The notes under the pieces were generated by a model. It was not told the DNA's origin. It searched no databases and worked only from the letters and a program-made list of their open reading frames with translations. Positions 54,562 through 62,763 of a stretch of 64,000 nt of DNA are shown piece by piece. How positions within the stretch are numbered: position 1 is the first letter of the stretch; each line of letters begins with the position of its first letter. Origin of the DNA: Flavisolibacter tropicus (GTDB lineage Bacteria; Bacteroidota; Bacteroidia; Chitinophagales; Chitinophagaceae); NCBI RefSeq assembly GCF_001644645.1, contig NZ_CP011390.1, forward strand, positions 62,001-126,000, given 5' to 3'. Position numbers and translations under genes: made by a program.

Positions 54562-56886
54562 ATGATTATGAAAACTACATTTTTATCCTTACTAACTGTT
54601 TTTTGTGTAATAGGTGGTTTCGCGCAGGTGGGTATTGGTGTTGCGGTACCTCACAGCAGCGCCCAGCTGGAAATTGTGTCTCCAAACAAAGGTTTGCTTA
54701 TTCCTCGGGTGAGTTCAGTTAATCGTCCCACTCCTTCGCCAGCTGTTGCTGCCAAAGGCCTGTTGATCTATCAAACGGATGGTCAAGAGGGGTTTTATTA
54801 TTGGGATGGCGCAGCGTGGCAGCCTTTGGGCAGCGGTTGGCGGTTGAACGGCAATGGAGGGACAACAAGCACTAACTTTCTAGGTACTTTAGATAATCAG
54901 CCCTTGCGTTTTAGAACATCAAATACACACTCAGGTTTTATTTCAAATACAAATATTGGCTTGGGTCTCGAATCTCTTAGCGAAGCAAGTTCGGGGGGCG
55001 GAAATACAGCTCTTGGTGCTTATGCCATGCAAAACAATACTACAGGAGGGTTTAATTCAGCCCTTGGAAACCAGGCCTTAGTAAAAAATACTACTGGAAA
55101 TTTTAATACCGCAGTTGGTCTTGGGTCTTTAGGTAACAATCAAACAGGCAGCAGAAATGTATCCCTTGGAGGTTTACAACAGAATATAGATGGGAATGAT
55201 AATACAGCTGTTGGCTTATCCGCTCTCAATGTTAATGCCTCCGGAAGCTTTAATACAGCACTAGGTAATGGTGCAGGTCCTGATATTGGCTTTAACGCAT
55301 TATCTAAAACTACTGCTATTGGATATAATGCAAAGGTAACTAGGTCTAACAGTTTAATTTTGGGAGGAACAGGATTAGATGCTGTTCAAGTGGGTATAGG
55401 TGTCACCGCTCCCCACACCAATGCATTGGTGGATATGACATCTCTGGATAAGGGCTTGTTGATTCCGCGCGTGAGTGCTTTTATACGCCCTACACCTTCT
55501 CCAGCTGCACCTGCCGATGGACTTCTAATTTATCAAACCAATGGAGCCGAACGAGGCTTTAACTACTGGGACGGAAATACTGCTACTTGGAAACAACTGA
55601 GTGGTTGGGGCTTGGAAGGTAGTAGTGCTCCTGCCACCAGCTTTATTGGCACCACTAATGCGCAGGACCTGAATTTTAAAGTCAGCAACCAGGCGTCGGG
55701 TAAGATCGGTGCGAATGGAGATATAGGTTTGGGGTTAGGTTCCTTAGCCGCTAATACAGGCACTCAAGTAACAGCATTCGGTTATAATACTTTGTCAAAA
55801 AATTCAGCTTCGGCAAACACTGCTTTGGGCTATAGCGCATTAGCTAATAATACCAGCGCCAGTTCGAATACAGCCGTGGGATATTTAGCTTTAAATGCTA
55901 ATAATGCTCCTTCAGCTTCTGGCAACACAGCAATTGGAACCTATAGTCTGTCAACTAATACTGCAGGCTCCAATAATACTGCTTTAGGGGGAGAGACATT
56001 ACTGAACTCAAAAACTGGTAGCCGAAATACGGCGCTAGGATACAGGGCATTGAATGCAAGTGATAATGGTTCAGATAACACCGCCGTTGGTAACAATGCT
56101 TTATTAACAGCTGCGGCAACCTCATTCAATACAGCCCTTGGATCCAATGCACTGAGACTACATGCCACAGGTTCTAGTAATACGGCAGTAGGCTATAATG
56201 CAATGCGTAATTTTGACAACAATAACTTTAATACCGCTATAGGTTATAATGCAGATGTAAATCAAGCTGGTTTAACTAATGCTACAGCTATTGGAAATGG
56301 CGCCATCGTAACGGCATCCAACACGATCCAGTTGGGTAATTCCTCTGTAAGTCAGGTGGTCACAGCTGGGGATGTTGTATCTAAAGGAAGCACACTTATT
56401 TCCGACAGGCGCTTCAAAAGCCAAATTCGCACAGATGTAAAGGGCCTGAACTTTATCATGGCTCTTCAGCCGGTGACCTATTTGTTTGACAATCAAAAAC
56501 TGGCCGACTATCGCGATGGCAAGATCAAGACCAGTGAATTAAACAGTTATGTATCGCAAACCAGTTACAAAGAGGAGGATTTGGAGAGAAGAACTGGTTT
56601 CATTGCCCAGCAGGTAGAGCAAGCTGCCAAACAAGTAGGTTACGCCTTTGATGGGGTTAGAGTACCTAAGAATGAAAACGACATCTATACCTTGAGTTAC
56701 TCCACTTTTGTCGTACCGTTAGTAAAAGCAGTGCAGGAACAGCAAACCGAAATTGAATCACTGCAGGAAAAACTAAAGAAAAGCGAAGAGGATAAGAAGG
56801 AGCAATTACAAAAGATAACAGCGTTGCAAAATAACGAACAACAACTATTTGAACGCTTAAAGAAACTCGAAGCCAAAATAAGATGA
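54562..56886 (+). CDS. Secreted adhesin with peptidase S74 chaperone domain
   Basis: A 774-residue secreted, probably trimeric, fibre. A signal peptide (to GGFAQ) precedes two copies of a module opening VGIGVAVPHSSAQLEIVSPN / VGIGVTAPHTNALVDMTSLD with shared GLLIPRVS, GLLIYQT and YYWDG/NYWDG. Each is followed by repeats of NTALG-type (NTAVGLGSLGNNQTGSRN, NTALGYSALANNTSASSN), like the heads of YadA-type or phage-tail fibres. The end has the S74 intramolecular chaperone (SDRRFKSQIRTDVKGLNFIM to GFIAQQVEQAA, about 615-700) and a C-terminal coiled coil (LQEKLKKSEEDKKEQLQKI). The chaperone normally cuts itself off after trimer assembly. Similar proteins in Bacteroidota are surface proteins rather than phage tails. 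Confidence 0.82.
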   Translation: MIMKTTFLSLLTVFCVIGGFAQVGIGVAVPHSSAQLEIVSPNKGLLIPRVSSVNRPTPSPAVAAKGLLIYQTDGQEGFYYWDGAAWQPLGSGWRLNGNGGTTSTNFLGTLDNQPLRFRTSNTHSGFISNTNIGLGLESLSEASSGGGNTALGAYAMQNNTTGGFNSALGNQALVKNTTGNFNTAVGLGSLGNNQTGSRNVSLGGLQQNIDGNDNTAVGLSALNVNASGSFNTALGNGAGPDIGFNALSKTTAIGYNAKVTRSNSLILGGTGLDAVQVGIGVTAPHTNALVDMTSLDKGLLIPRVSAFIRPTPSPAAPADGLLIYQTNGAERGFNYWDGNTATWKQLSGWGLEGSSAPATSFIGTTNAQDLNFKVSNQASGKIGANGDIGLGLGSLAANTGTQVTAFGYNTLSKNSASANTALGYSALANNTSASSNTAVGYLALNANNAPSASGNTAIGTYSLSTNTAGSNNTALGGETLLNSKTGSRNTALGYRALNASDNGSDNTAVGNNALLTAAATSFNTALGSNALRLHATGSSNTAVGYNAMRNFDNNNFNTAIGYNADVNQAGLTNATAIGNGAIVTASNTIQLGNSSVSQVVTAGDVVSKGSTLISDRRFKSQIRTDVKGLNFIMALQPVTYLFDNQKLADYRDGKIKTSELNSYVSQTSYKEEDLERRTGFIAQQVEQAAKQVGYAFDGVRVPKNENDIYTLSYSTFVVPLVKAVQEQQTEIESLQEKLKKSEEDKKEQLQKITALQNNEQQLFERLKKLEAKIR

Positions 56887-56921
56887 ACAGCAAGTAAAAT
56901 CCATATCCAATAGAAAAAGGG

Positions 56922-56947
56922 AAAGAGCGATTCATTTCGCTCTTTTC
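56922..56947 (+). terminator. Rho-independent terminator
   Basis: The stem AAAGAGCGA/TCGCTCTTT has a 6-base loop and a T-rich tail. It lies 36 bases past the adhesin gene. Confidence 0.85.
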
Positions 56948-57099
56948 TCATTTATTTTTAAACATAATTAAAGAGGCTTATCAATACTTGCCGGTGTTTA
57001 AATTATGAAAGGCTAAATTTAAAATCCAGGTTATTCTAAATTATAGTATTGTTATAATTGAGGAAATGAGAATAAGTGGTAACCTAATTAAAATAAGAA

Positions 57100-57119
57100 A
57101 GCCCTATAGAAATAGGGCT
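57100..57119 (-). terminator. Hairpin, possible terminator
   Basis: AGCCCTAT/ATAGGGCT pair around an AGAA loop. On the minus strand it is followed by TTCTTATTTT and could end the gene at 57370-58089, about 250 bases away. The rest of 56948-57369 is AT-rich and shows no gene. Confidence 0.5.
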
Positions 57120-57369
57120 CGATACCAAAACTAACTGCTTAAAGTTAAGACTGCAAACATACATATTACCTTTCGTAAATTCGAAATCTCTTTTTCATTT
57201 ATATGTCTAAAAGTCTATTTACTATATATAGTAAATAACCAAGCTTCATTGTTATTGTTAATATTTTGTGCTCTTCCTACTGGCATTAATAGGGAAAATT
57301 TAGTAGTACCTTAAATGTTGATATAATTAGTACTTAGCTTGTCTTTAACTGAAGAATTCAGCAGTATTA

Positions 57370-58089
57370 TTATTTTGAACTTAGTTTGGCGTTATAGAAT
57401 AGCATTTCAGACCAACTGTGATCGGTTATATTGGCAATGGTAGCCAAGTATTTTTCGTAAGAACCAGCGCCATTGATGGCTTCATAACGTTCCTTCATGG
57501 GTTTTCTAAAATCCCGCTCTCTTTCTTTCAATCCTTGTTTGTAGCGGGTAACAAATGCCATTTGGGGTTCGCCAGATGCGCTGGCTTCATAAACAGCAAT
57601 TGTTTGATTGCTGGCGTCCCACACCTTTTTTAGCTGTTTGACAAGTTCTTCTACAGCTGGAAATTGGCCCGGTTTGGGGTATACGTGGTTGATCGTGATT
57701 TTATCAGAATAGTCAGTTATTCCAATAGAACTTAAATCTTCACGAAAAACGGAGTAGGAATTAGCTGATTTTTCAGTGGTTAGCGGCATTACATTTTTCA
57801 GCCAATCATTCATATGTTCTGCTCCCAGATCGCCCCTTTTATCAACTTCATCCCACGTTGTAGGGCCTTCTACAATATGATAGCCACCTGCATCGGGACC
57901 CGACTCAATGGTGTAAACTCTCCATTTCCAAAGACCTGTATGGTATTTCTGAGCATGGTTAGTGAGTGCTTTTTCAAACTCCATTACCTTGTCAGGTTTC
58001 GGAAATATACGATTGGTTGATACTACTGTTCTGTTCTGACATAATACCATAAGTGGCAGGAGTACGCCAATGAAAAGAAGCTTTTTCAT
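57370..58089 (-). CDS. Secreted tandem alpha/beta-barrel hypothetical protein
   Basis: A 239-residue protein with a cleavable signal (MKKLLFIGVLLPLMVLCQ). The mature part seems to be two copies of a ferredoxin-like dimeric alpha/beta-barrel (ABM/NIPSNAP-like) fold. The first (about 20-125) opens VVSTNRIFPKPDKVMEFEKA and contains HTGLWKWRVYTIESGPDAGG. The second (about 130-235) opens KITINHVYPKPGQFPAVEEL and contains MAFVTRYKQGLKERERDF. The phrases ..P.P...EFEKAL and ..P.P.....VEELV show the internal repeat. The function is unknown; similar proteins are small secreted monooxygenase-like or stress-linked. It is monocistronic, with an empty 315-base region upstream. Confidence 0.6.
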   Translation of the reverse strand: MKKLLFIGVLLPLMVLCQNRTVVSTNRIFPKPDKVMEFEKALTNHAQKYHTGLWKWRVYTIESGPDAGGYHIVEGPTTWDEVDKRGDLGAEHMNDWLKNVMPLTTEKSANSYSVFREDLSSIGITDYSDKITINHVYPKPGQFPAVEELVKQLKKVWDASNQTIAVYEASASGEPQMAFVTRYKQGLKERERDFRKPMKERYEAINGAGSYEKYLATIANITDHSWSEMLFYNAKLSSK

Positions 58090-58404
58090 GTTTCTGTGTT
58101 TTAATTGAAGGATGCCAGCTTAGATAAGGAGTAGTGGTAATGGTTAGTTGTAGGAGGAGGAAGAATTATAAAATTACAATTCTTTTAATGATAATGAAAG
58201 AGTCGTTTTCAATTGGTGAAAACTTCAAGGTTAACTATTGACAACTACTGGTAGTTTAAGGCAAAGAGGTATGCCCCCATGGTAATAATTCAACTTTTTA
58301 GTCCTGTTAAAACACAATAACTTTAAACTGATTCCACGCCAAAAGACTCTTATTTGTTGGCAGAGTTATCTATTCCCTTGTAAGCAACTAAAATATGTTT
58401 TAAG
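58090..58404. other. Intergenic region, divergent promoters expected
   Basis: A 315-base divergent spacer, AT-rich and without a visible gene, RNA or strong hairpin. Promoters for both neighbours must lie here, but no clear TAnnTTTG element stands out. Confidence 0.35.
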
Positions 58405-59886
58405 ATGACAGATAGCCGAAGATCTCCCATAGAAATTGATGAAGTATTATTTAGAACAGTTGGGCATCAGCTGGTAGATACTATTGCTCAATTTTTTGAT
58501 TCTATCAAGGAGAGACCAGTTACTTCCGGTGAACTTCCAAAACAATTACAGGAAATATTAGGGCATTCGCCACTACCAGAACATGGTATCCCTATAGAAA
58601 AATTGCTTACCAAGGTTTCTACAATATTATTAAACCACTCCTTATTCAATGGACATCCTAAGTTCCTTGGGTATATAACATCGTCACCGGCTCCTATAGG
58701 GGCTTTGGCTGATATGCTAGCTGCTACAGTGAATGCTAATGTTGGTGCACAGATTTTAAGTCCAATGGCTACTGAGATCGAGAAGCAAACCGTAAGCTGG
58801 CTGGCCGAATTTATAGGTGTTTCGCCTAACTATGGTGGTTTGTTGGTGAGTGGCGGTAATATGGCCAACTTTACCGGTTTCTTAGCTGGCCGCACTGCCA
58901 AAGCTCCCAAACGTATCAAAGAGGAAGGGCTTACTGGCCTTTCAGCCCCCTTGGTATTTTATTGTTCAAAAGCTACACATACCTGGGCTGAAAAAGCGGC
59001 TATTTTATTTGGATTGGGTGCAAATGCCATACATTGGATTGAAACCACTGCAGATCGGAAGATCAATACGCTTGTATTGGAGCAAACGATAAAAGCGGAT
59101 AAGGAAAAAGGCTATCAGCCATTTCTGGTAGTTGGTAATGCCGGCGATGTAAGTACCGGCGTAGTAGATGATTTTAGAGCTATAGCCGACATTTGCAAAA
59201 CATATAATCTGTGGTTTCATATAGATGGTGCCTATGGCATACCTGCTGCTGCTGTGCCCAGTCAGCAAGGCTTGTTTGCAGGTATTGAAGAAGCAGATTC
59301 TCTAGCACTTGATCCTCACAAATGGTTGTATAGTCCGTTAGAGGCAGGATGTACGTTAGTTAAAGATCCCAATCACCTGCTGGAGACATTCAGCTCTCAT
59401 CCCGTATATTATAATTTCGATAATACAGAAGAGGAAATACCCTTTCAAAACTTTTATGAATATGGACTGCAAAACTCCCGAGGTTTTCGTGCTTTGAAAG
59501 TTTGGTTGGCCTTACAGCAAGTAGGAAAGAGCGGTTATGTGCAAATGATAGAAGAGGATATTAGCGTTTCAAATTATTTATTTGAATTGGCAAGCCGTCA
59601 CCCTGAGCTGGAGGCTGTAACTCAAAATTTAAGCATAACTGCTTTACGCTACATTCCACAGGGTTATAATCCATCAGATGACTATTTAAACAATTTGAAC
59701 GAGGCCTTGCTAAATGAATTACAAAAAGGGGGGCAAGTGTTCTTATCAAATGCTTTGATAAATGATCAATACTGTTTGCGGAGCTGTGTAGTGAACTTTA
59801 GGACATCCAAAAAAGATATGGAGGAAATCATTGATATAGTTGTAAACGAAGGGCGGCGGGTACATGCTGCACTCCGGCAAAAGTAA
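58405..59886 (+). CDS. PLP-dependent group II decarboxylase (AADC-like)
   Basis: A 493-residue pyridoxal-phosphate decarboxylase of group II (aromatic-L-amino-acid, glutamate and related decarboxylases). The substrate loop and cofactor motifs are GHPKFLGYITSSPAPIGALA, LLVSGGNMANFTGFLAGR (cofactor phosphate), FHIDGAYGIPAAAVPS (Asp to the pyridine nitrogen), and LDPHKWLYSPLEAGC (PLP-lysine in PHKW). The C-terminus is LRSCVVNFRTSKKDMEEIID. AADC-type enzymes act on tryptophan, tyrosine, dopa or phenylalanine; some bacterial relatives act on other amino acids, and sequence alone does not decide. It is monocistronic, convergent with a purine permease. Confidence 0.9.
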   Translation: MTDSRRSPIEIDEVLFRTVGHQLVDTIAQFFDSIKERPVTSGELPKQLQEILGHSPLPEHGIPIEKLLTKVSTILLNHSLFNGHPKFLGYITSSPAPIGALADMLAATVNANVGAQILSPMATEIEKQTVSWLAEFIGVSPNYGGLLVSGGNMANFTGFLAGRTAKAPKRIKEEGLTGLSAPLVFYCSKATHTWAEKAAILFGLGANAIHWIETTADRKINTLVLEQTIKADKEKGYQPFLVVGNAGDVSTGVVDDFRAIADICKTYNLWFHIDGAYGIPAAAVPSQQGLFAGIEEADSLALDPHKWLYSPLEAGCTLVKDPNHLLETFSSHPVYYNFDNTEEEIPFQNFYEYGLQNSRGFRALKVWLALQQVGKSGYVQMIEEDISVSNYLFELASRHPELEAVTQNLSITALRYIPQGYNPSDDYLNNLNEALLNELQKGGQVFLSNALINDQYCLRSCVVNFRTSKKDMEEIIDIVVNEGRRVHAALRQK

Positions 59887-59937
59887 TTAGAGGGGTATTT
59901 TTTTAGCCTTGTTATTATTCCAAACAACTACGTTTCA

Positions 59938-61239
59938 TTACTCAATAATCAAGGCAAGAACACAAAAAGCATCTATTGCCAAGAGGGCTGGTGATAGTTC
60001 TTTCCACTTGCCAGAGGCTGCTTTGATGACAGTCCAGCTTAGAAAACCCCAAATGATTCCTTGTGAAATGGAGTAGGAGAAAGGAATAATCACCATTGCC
60101 AGGAAAGCTGGGATCGCGTCGTCAAGCTGCATCCAATTGATCTTTATTACTGGTCGCAGCATAAATGTACCAACAAGCACCAGTGCCGGAGCAGTAGCAA
60201 TAGAAGGAACCATACTTAAAAGTGGAGCTAGAAAAAGAAAGGGTAAGAAGAGCAGGGCTGCTACAATGGCGGTTAGGCCGGTGCGCCCCCCTTCTTCAAT
60301 TCCAACGGCAGATTCGATATAAGCCGTGCCGGGACTGCTACCTACCAGGCCTCCAACGGTAGTAGAGATGGCGTCTACAATTAAGGCTCGTTTAATGTTG
60401 CGCGGATCGCCATTTTCGTCAATCAAGTTAGCTGCTTCGGCTAGACCTACTAAGGTAGAGAGGCTATCAAAGAGGTCGGTAAATACAAAGGCAAATATTA
60501 CAGGTAGTACAGCAAATTTTAAAGAACCGATCCAGTCTAGCTTTCCTAATAAGCTAAAATCAGGGGCAGCAAATACACCACTATATTTTACTAGTTGCGA
60601 GTCGCCTCCCCATCCTCTGCCAATAGTCAGTGCTAACAAGGTCGTAACAATAATTCCAAGAAGAATGGCTCCTTTCACATGACGTACAATCAGTATAGCT
60701 GTTAAAAACAAGCCTGCAATAAAAATGAGAAGTGTAGGATTTAAACGTGCATGACTAAGAATCGTTGCTGGACTTTTTACAACAAAGCCTGCATTGGCCA
60801 AACCTATGAGGGTAATGAATAAGCCAATGCCTGCTGCTATTGCATAACGCAAGGGCCTTGGTATGGCCTTTACAATATAGGTGCGAATATTAAAAACGGA
60901 TAAGACCAGAAAGAAAATGCCTGACCAGAAAACAGCGCCTAAAGCTGTTTGCCAAGGTATTCCTAACCCTAACACAGCAGAATAAGTAAAAAAGGCGTTT
61001 AGTCCCATACCAGGTGCCACCACTATTGGGTTGTGTGCATATATGCCCATCATGAAGGAGCTTAAGAAACAAACAACAACAGTGGCCGTTAGTACGGCAT
61101 TGAAGGGGAGACCAGCCTGACTTAAGATGCCAGGGTTAACAACAATAATATAGGAAGTAGCCAAGAAACTGGATATGCCTGCTATAACCTCAGTTTGCAC
61201 TGAAGTATTGTTTTGCTTCAACTGGAAATAGGAGTGCAT
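59938..61239 (-). CDS. NCS2 family purine permease (AzgA/PbuG-like)
   Basis: A 433-residue proton-coupled nucleobase importer of the AzgA-like NCS2 subgroup (hypoxanthine, guanine, adenine). Typical sequences include FLATSYIIVVNPGILSQAGL, VAPGMGLNAFFTYSAVLGLG, PRPLRYAIAAGIGLFITLIG, FVFTDLFDSLSTLVGLAEAA and TTVGGLVGSSPGTAYIESAV. These are the NQ/NxGxGxT-like and GSSPxT segments of the family. The ATG at 61239 gives MHSYFQLKQNNTSVQTEVIA, the usual soluble start before helix 1. An ATG at 61299 would add a 20-residue leader of weaker character. It is monocistronic, 50 bases after a convergent decarboxylase gene. Confidence 0.9.
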   Translation of the reverse strand: MHSYFQLKQNNTSVQTEVIAGISSFLATSYIIVVNPGILSQAGLPFNAVLTATVVVCFLSSFMMGIYAHNPIVVAPGMGLNAFFTYSAVLGLGIPWQTALGAVFWSGIFFLVLSVFNIRTYIVKAIPRPLRYAIAAGIGLFITLIGLANAGFVVKSPATILSHARLNPTLLIFIAGLFLTAILIVRHVKGAILLGIIVTTLLALTIGRGWGGDSQLVKYSGVFAAPDFSLLGKLDWIGSLKFAVLPVIFAFVFTDLFDSLSTLVGLAEAANLIDENGDPRNIKRALIVDAISTTVGGLVGSSPGTAYIESAVGIEEGGRTGLTAIVAALLFLPFLFLAPLLSMVPSIATAPALVLVGTFMLRPVIKINWMQLDDAIPAFLAMVIIPFSYSISQGIIWGFLSWTVIKAASGKWKELSPALLAIDAFCVLALIIE

Positions 61240-61299
61240 ATGTAAAAGTAAACAGATACCTAAAGAAATGCTTGTATTAAACTGACAAAAAGAAAGCAC

Positions 61300-61615
61300 C
61301 GGTATAACGAATGAAATCTTTACGTATTCATATAAAATTCAGGTTAACCTAGCCAACTAGCATATTAGAATCAAACGAAAAGGTGGGAGAGCTGCTGGTA
61401 ATATTTCTGAAAGAGCTGAAGCGATCTCTGGTTTAGTTAGGATAGGAGAAAGGAGTTAAGCTTGTTTTTAGGCACAGCTGAGTGATGACAGTATTCGGTC
61501 AATTCCAACCATTTGTATTTGAAATCTTACTGTTTACTAAATTTTGGAGGGAACATTTGTATTCTATTTTAATAATTCCGTTCGTTTAGATCGGGTGGTT
61601 GTTTAATTTTAAGTT
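61300..61615. other. Intergenic region, divergent promoters expected
   Basis: A 316-base divergent spacer between the purine permease and a response regulator, rich in AT with no visible RNA or gene. Confidence 0.35.
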
Positions 61616-62311
61616 ATGAACTGCCTTATTGTTGATGATAATAAAATAGCCCGAACTACTTTAAAGCAATTAGCTAGTCAGGTTAAAAATATTACCATTG
61701 TTGGGGAATGTGCGAATGCTATGGAGGCTTATAATATGTTGCAGGAGCAGCCTGTAGATGTCCTTTTGCTCGATATTGAAATGCCGGGCATGACAGGTTT
61801 AGAGTTAACAAGAAATCTGGGAAATAAGAGTCCCATTATTATTTTTACCACCTCCAAGAAAGATTATGCAGCAGAAGCATATGATTTAAACGTTGTGGAT
61901 TATGTAGTTAAACCTATAACGCCAGCTCGCTTTGTACAGGCCATAGATAAGGCGCGGGAGGCCTTTCAAAGTTTAAGTGAGGAAGTAAAGATGAGCGATG
62001 ATGCGTTTATTTTTATTAGAGATTCGAACATTGTAAAGCGCCTTAGCATTGATGAGATTTTGTATATCGAAGCAATGGGTGATTATGTAAAGATTTATAC
62101 AGCTAAGCGTTTTTACGCTATTCATACCACTATGAAATTGGTGGAACAACGATTGCCCGCCATGCGTTTCCTTAGAGTACACCGTTCCTATATTGTAGCC
62201 ATTGAAAAGATTGATACTATTCAGGAGGGAGCGTTGATTGTAGGCGGTAAACCCGTGCCTGTTGCCGATGCTTATCGTTCAGCTTTGAACAAGCGGATGA
62301 ATATTCTCTAA
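61616..62311 (+). CDS. LytTR family response regulator, orphan
   Basis: A 231-residue response regulator. The receiver domain has the acidic pair VDDNKIA, phosphoacceptor LLLDIEMPGMTG, FTTSKKDYA and VVKPITP. The LytTR part (about 125-231) shows NIVKRLSIDEILYIEAMGDY VKIYT and FLRVHRSYIVAIEKIDTI. Unlike the pair at 7204-9034, no LytS-type kinase is adjacent; the histidine kinase starting at 62764, 450 bases downstream and in the same direction, is a possible partner though it looks hybrid-like. A strong terminator separates them. The target is unknown. Confidence 0.92.
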   Translation: MNCLIVDDNKIARTTLKQLASQVKNITIVGECANAMEAYNMLQEQPVDVLLLDIEMPGMTGLELTRNLGNKSPIIIFTTSKKDYAAEAYDLNVVDYVVKPITPARFVQAIDKAREAFQSLSEEVKMSDDAFIFIRDSNIVKRLSIDEILYIEAMGDYVKIYTAKRFYAIHTTMKLVEQRLPAMRFLRVHRSYIVAIEKIDTIQEGALIVGGKPVPVADAYRSALNKRMNIL

Positions 62312-62498
62312 AAACTACCGACTCATTTTTCTTATTTGGCGATTCATTTTCCTCAATGGTCTCTTTTCGTTATTTCTCCCTTTTAAGACCATTTAGCTTT
62401 ATATCACAAGATTTTCGGAAACGAGTAACCCTTCAGAGAAGGGGGTTATTTAGATTCTCTTAGGTTTATTTCTTCTCATCTGCATTTGGTCTTGGTTT

Positions 62499-62527
62499 AA
62501 GCCCCGGTTGAGGCCGGGGCTTTATTT
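62499..62527 (+). terminator. Rho-independent terminator
   Basis: The stem AAGCCCCGG/CCGGGGCTT has a 6-base loop and TTTATTT. It ends the regulator transcript about 190 bases past its stop, just before the small membrane gene. Confidence 0.85.
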
Positions 62528-62532
62528 AACTT

Positions 62533-62736
62533 ATGAAGCTGCTGTACACCATATTGTTTTTTCTTGATACACTGGCATTGATCTTATTCAGTTATCTTTT
62601 TTTGAAGCTGTCCGGAAGTGGTATGAGTGAGGTGACTTTTGCAGTATTGCTTCTTGCCATTGTTATTTGTATTATTTCTCTGATTTTTATACTGGTACAT
62701 TATATAGAACTTCCCTCTTCGAATAGCCTTAAGTAA
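62533..62736 (+). CDS. Small two-helix membrane protein
   Basis: A 67-residue hydrophobic protein with two membrane helices (YTILFFLDTLALILFSYLFL and FAVLLLAIVICIISLIFILV). The short connecting loop is KLSGSGMSEVT and the tail is polar (IELPSSNSLK). I do not recognise a family. It sits right after a terminator, with its ATG six bases beyond it, and is followed after 27 bases by a histidine kinase gene. It might be translated as part of that kinase transcript, but no promoter is visible. Confidence 0.5.
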   Translation: MKLLYTILFFLDTLALILFSYLFLKLSGSGMSEVTFAVLLLAIVICIISLIFILVHYIELPSSNSLK

Positions 62737-62763
62737 CTTGGCAGTGTAAATGACTACTACCAC

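Noticed and set aside
54562..56886. Prophage tail fibre
   Set aside because: No other phage gene is near, there is a signal peptide, and the upstream partner is a T9SS protein. It fits a surface adhesin better.
57085..57180. Possible tRNA or small RNA at the hairpin near 57100
   Set aside because: There is no cloverleaf, no T-loop consensus and no CCA end; only one 8-bp stem is visible.
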